Assembly (NCBI RefSeq): GCF_019091085.1
Contig: NZ_JAGXJY010000001.1
Coordinates: forward strand, 124,001 to 188,000
From: Mesorhizobium sp. GbtcB19
GTDB lineage: Bacteria; Pseudomonadota; Alphaproteobacteria; Rhizobiales; Rhizobiaceae
DNA: 64,000 nucleotides
Direction: 5' to 3'
The position numbers were made by a program, and so were the translations under genes. The notes beneath the pieces are model-generated. The model searched no databases. It saw only the letters and a program-made list of their open reading frames with translations, and was not told the origin of the DNA. Below are positions 63,365 through 64,000 of the stretch, piece after piece. How positions within the stretch are numbered: position 1 is the first letter of the stretch; the number at the start of each line of letters is the position of its first letter.

Positions 63365-64000
63365 TCAGCGCCCGTCGGGCGTACGCAGGCCGGTCCATTT
63401 ATCCTTGACGGCGTTGTAATGCTCTTCCGGCTTGTACTTGGTGACCGGCAGGCCCAGGCGATCGACCGACAGGCGGCCCATCGCCGACAGGATGGCGTAG
63501 CTCGCCACCACCACGTCGCGCTCGGAGCTGGCCTGGTTGATCTTGGCGGTGATGACCGCGTTCTGCGCGTTCAGAACGTCGAGCGTCGTGCGCTGGCCGA
63601 CATTGCGCTCCTCGATGACGCCGTTGAGCGCCAGTTGCGCGGCATCGATGACCTGCCTGTTGGCATCGACGCTTTCTCGCGCGGCGACATATTGCGTCCA
63701 TGCCGAGACCACGGCCTGGCGAACCTGGTCGCGGCTGACATCGACCTGGATGCGCGCCTCGCTGAGCGATTCCTTGTCCTGCCGAACCAGCGCTTCGGTC
63801 CGCCCGCCCGAATAGATCGGGATGGTCAGCGTCGCGCCGATATTGGCTGATGTCGAGCTACCGTTGGGACTGGTGAGAGAACTGGGAACCTGGTGGCTAT
63901 AATTGTCGGAAATGCCGGCGGAGGCCGTCAGTTGCGGCAGCAGCGTGCCTTCCCTGGATTTCACCGAAAACGCCGCTGCGTCGACAAGGTGCTGGGTCGA
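63365..64000 (-). CDS. tolC: TolC-family outer-membrane channel, 3' part (partial)
   Basis: The 211 visible codons are open to the end of the window, so the 5' part lies beyond it. The chain has the TolC repeat pattern of long helices and strands (QHLVDAAAFSVKSREG, then SEARIQVDVSRDQVRQAVVSAWTQYVAAR, given in part; then GQRTTLDVLNAQNAVI). This forms the trans-periplasmic tunnel for type I secretion and drug efflux. Order tolC-popZ-valS is conserved in alphaproteobacteria. Confidence 0.93.
   Translation of the reverse strand, partial: STQHLVDAAAFSVKSREGTLLPQLTASAGISDNYSHQVPSSLTSPNGSSTSANIGATLTIPIYSGGRTEALVRQDKESLSEARIQVDVSRDQVRQAVVSAWTQYVAARESVDANRQVIDAAQLALNGVIEERNVGQRTTLDVLNAQNAVITAKINQASSERDVVVASYAILSAMGRLSVDRLGLPVTKYKPEEHYNAVKDKWTGLRTPDGR

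Overview
The window is chromosomal DNA of a GC-rich alphaproteobacterium of the Hyphomicrobiales (Rhizobiales). A Mesorhizobium-like member of the Phyllobacteriaceae is the best guess. The case rests on gene content and order: popZ between valS and tolC; the scpA-scpB-tatA-tatB-tatC-serS-surE-pcm-LytM cluster; an ExoR-type Sel1 protein; a coxMNOP-type oxidase operon; and DUF1127 genes followed by RNA hairpins with the anti-Shine-Dalgarno loop of the rhizobial alpha-r14/NfeR1 family. No phage, insertion sequence, CRISPR array or rRNA was seen. The species is inferred from sequence reading, not from a database search.

Layout. 1-1.8 kb: end of a sugar-type ABC permease gene and an M20 amidohydrolase. 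1.9-9.6 kb: a five-gene haem-copper oxidase operon (subunits II, I, two III-like, IV), a YbaK deacylase, a DUF2189 membrane protein, a 26-codon membrane peptide, a soluble cytochrome c and an isochorismatase-fold hydrolase. 9.6-19 kb: one minus-strand catabolic operon (binding protein, ATPase, fused double permease, SDR, 3-hydroxyacyl-CoA-type dehydrogenase, BKACE, SMP-30 lactonase) with a divergent GntR/FCD regulator and a palindromic operator between them. 19-25 kb: a secreted protein, trigger factor, tRNA-Leu(UAG), a periplasmic Clp-fold protein and a DUF2157/GDYXXLXY pair. 24.9-25.7 kb: two DUF1127 genes, then six hairpins in two triplets, every one with the same 10-base loop. 25.7-28.3 kb: trmFO, an orphan gene and parDE with a perfect 25-bp operator palindrome.

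28.3-35.2 kb (minus strand): sterol desaturase-like gene, single-pass protein, phytoene/squalene synthase-like gene (NDUFAF6-like), Mth938/DUF498 gene (NDUFAF3-like), secDF, a stand-alone SecD periplasmic-domain paralogue, and yajC. 35.4-45.7 kb: a DUF815 ATPase, then the conserved envelope and chromosome cluster (degenerate LytM lipoprotein, pcm, surE, serS, tatC, tatB, tatA, scpB, scpA, nagZ). 45.8-54.2 kb: a very large acidic SPOR protein, argS, a dGTPase-like gene, an A-type Fe-S carrier, xth and a small secreted protein. 54.2-64 kb: a palindromic repeat, exoR-like, ilvD, a FadL-type porin, valS, a zinc-ribbon protein, popZ and the 3' part of tolC.

Most notable: (1) the duplicated CCTCCTCCC-loop RNA locus behind the DUF1127 pair, whose two copies differ by compensatory base changes; (2) the lactonase/dehydrogenase/BKACE operon, which reads as an oxidative, non-phosphorylating route for a deoxy-sugar or related hydroxy acid; (3) the truncated SecD paralogue between yajC and secDF; (4) homologues of two mitochondrial complex I assembly factors side by side after secDF. 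Several short palindromic repeat families are scattered between genes.
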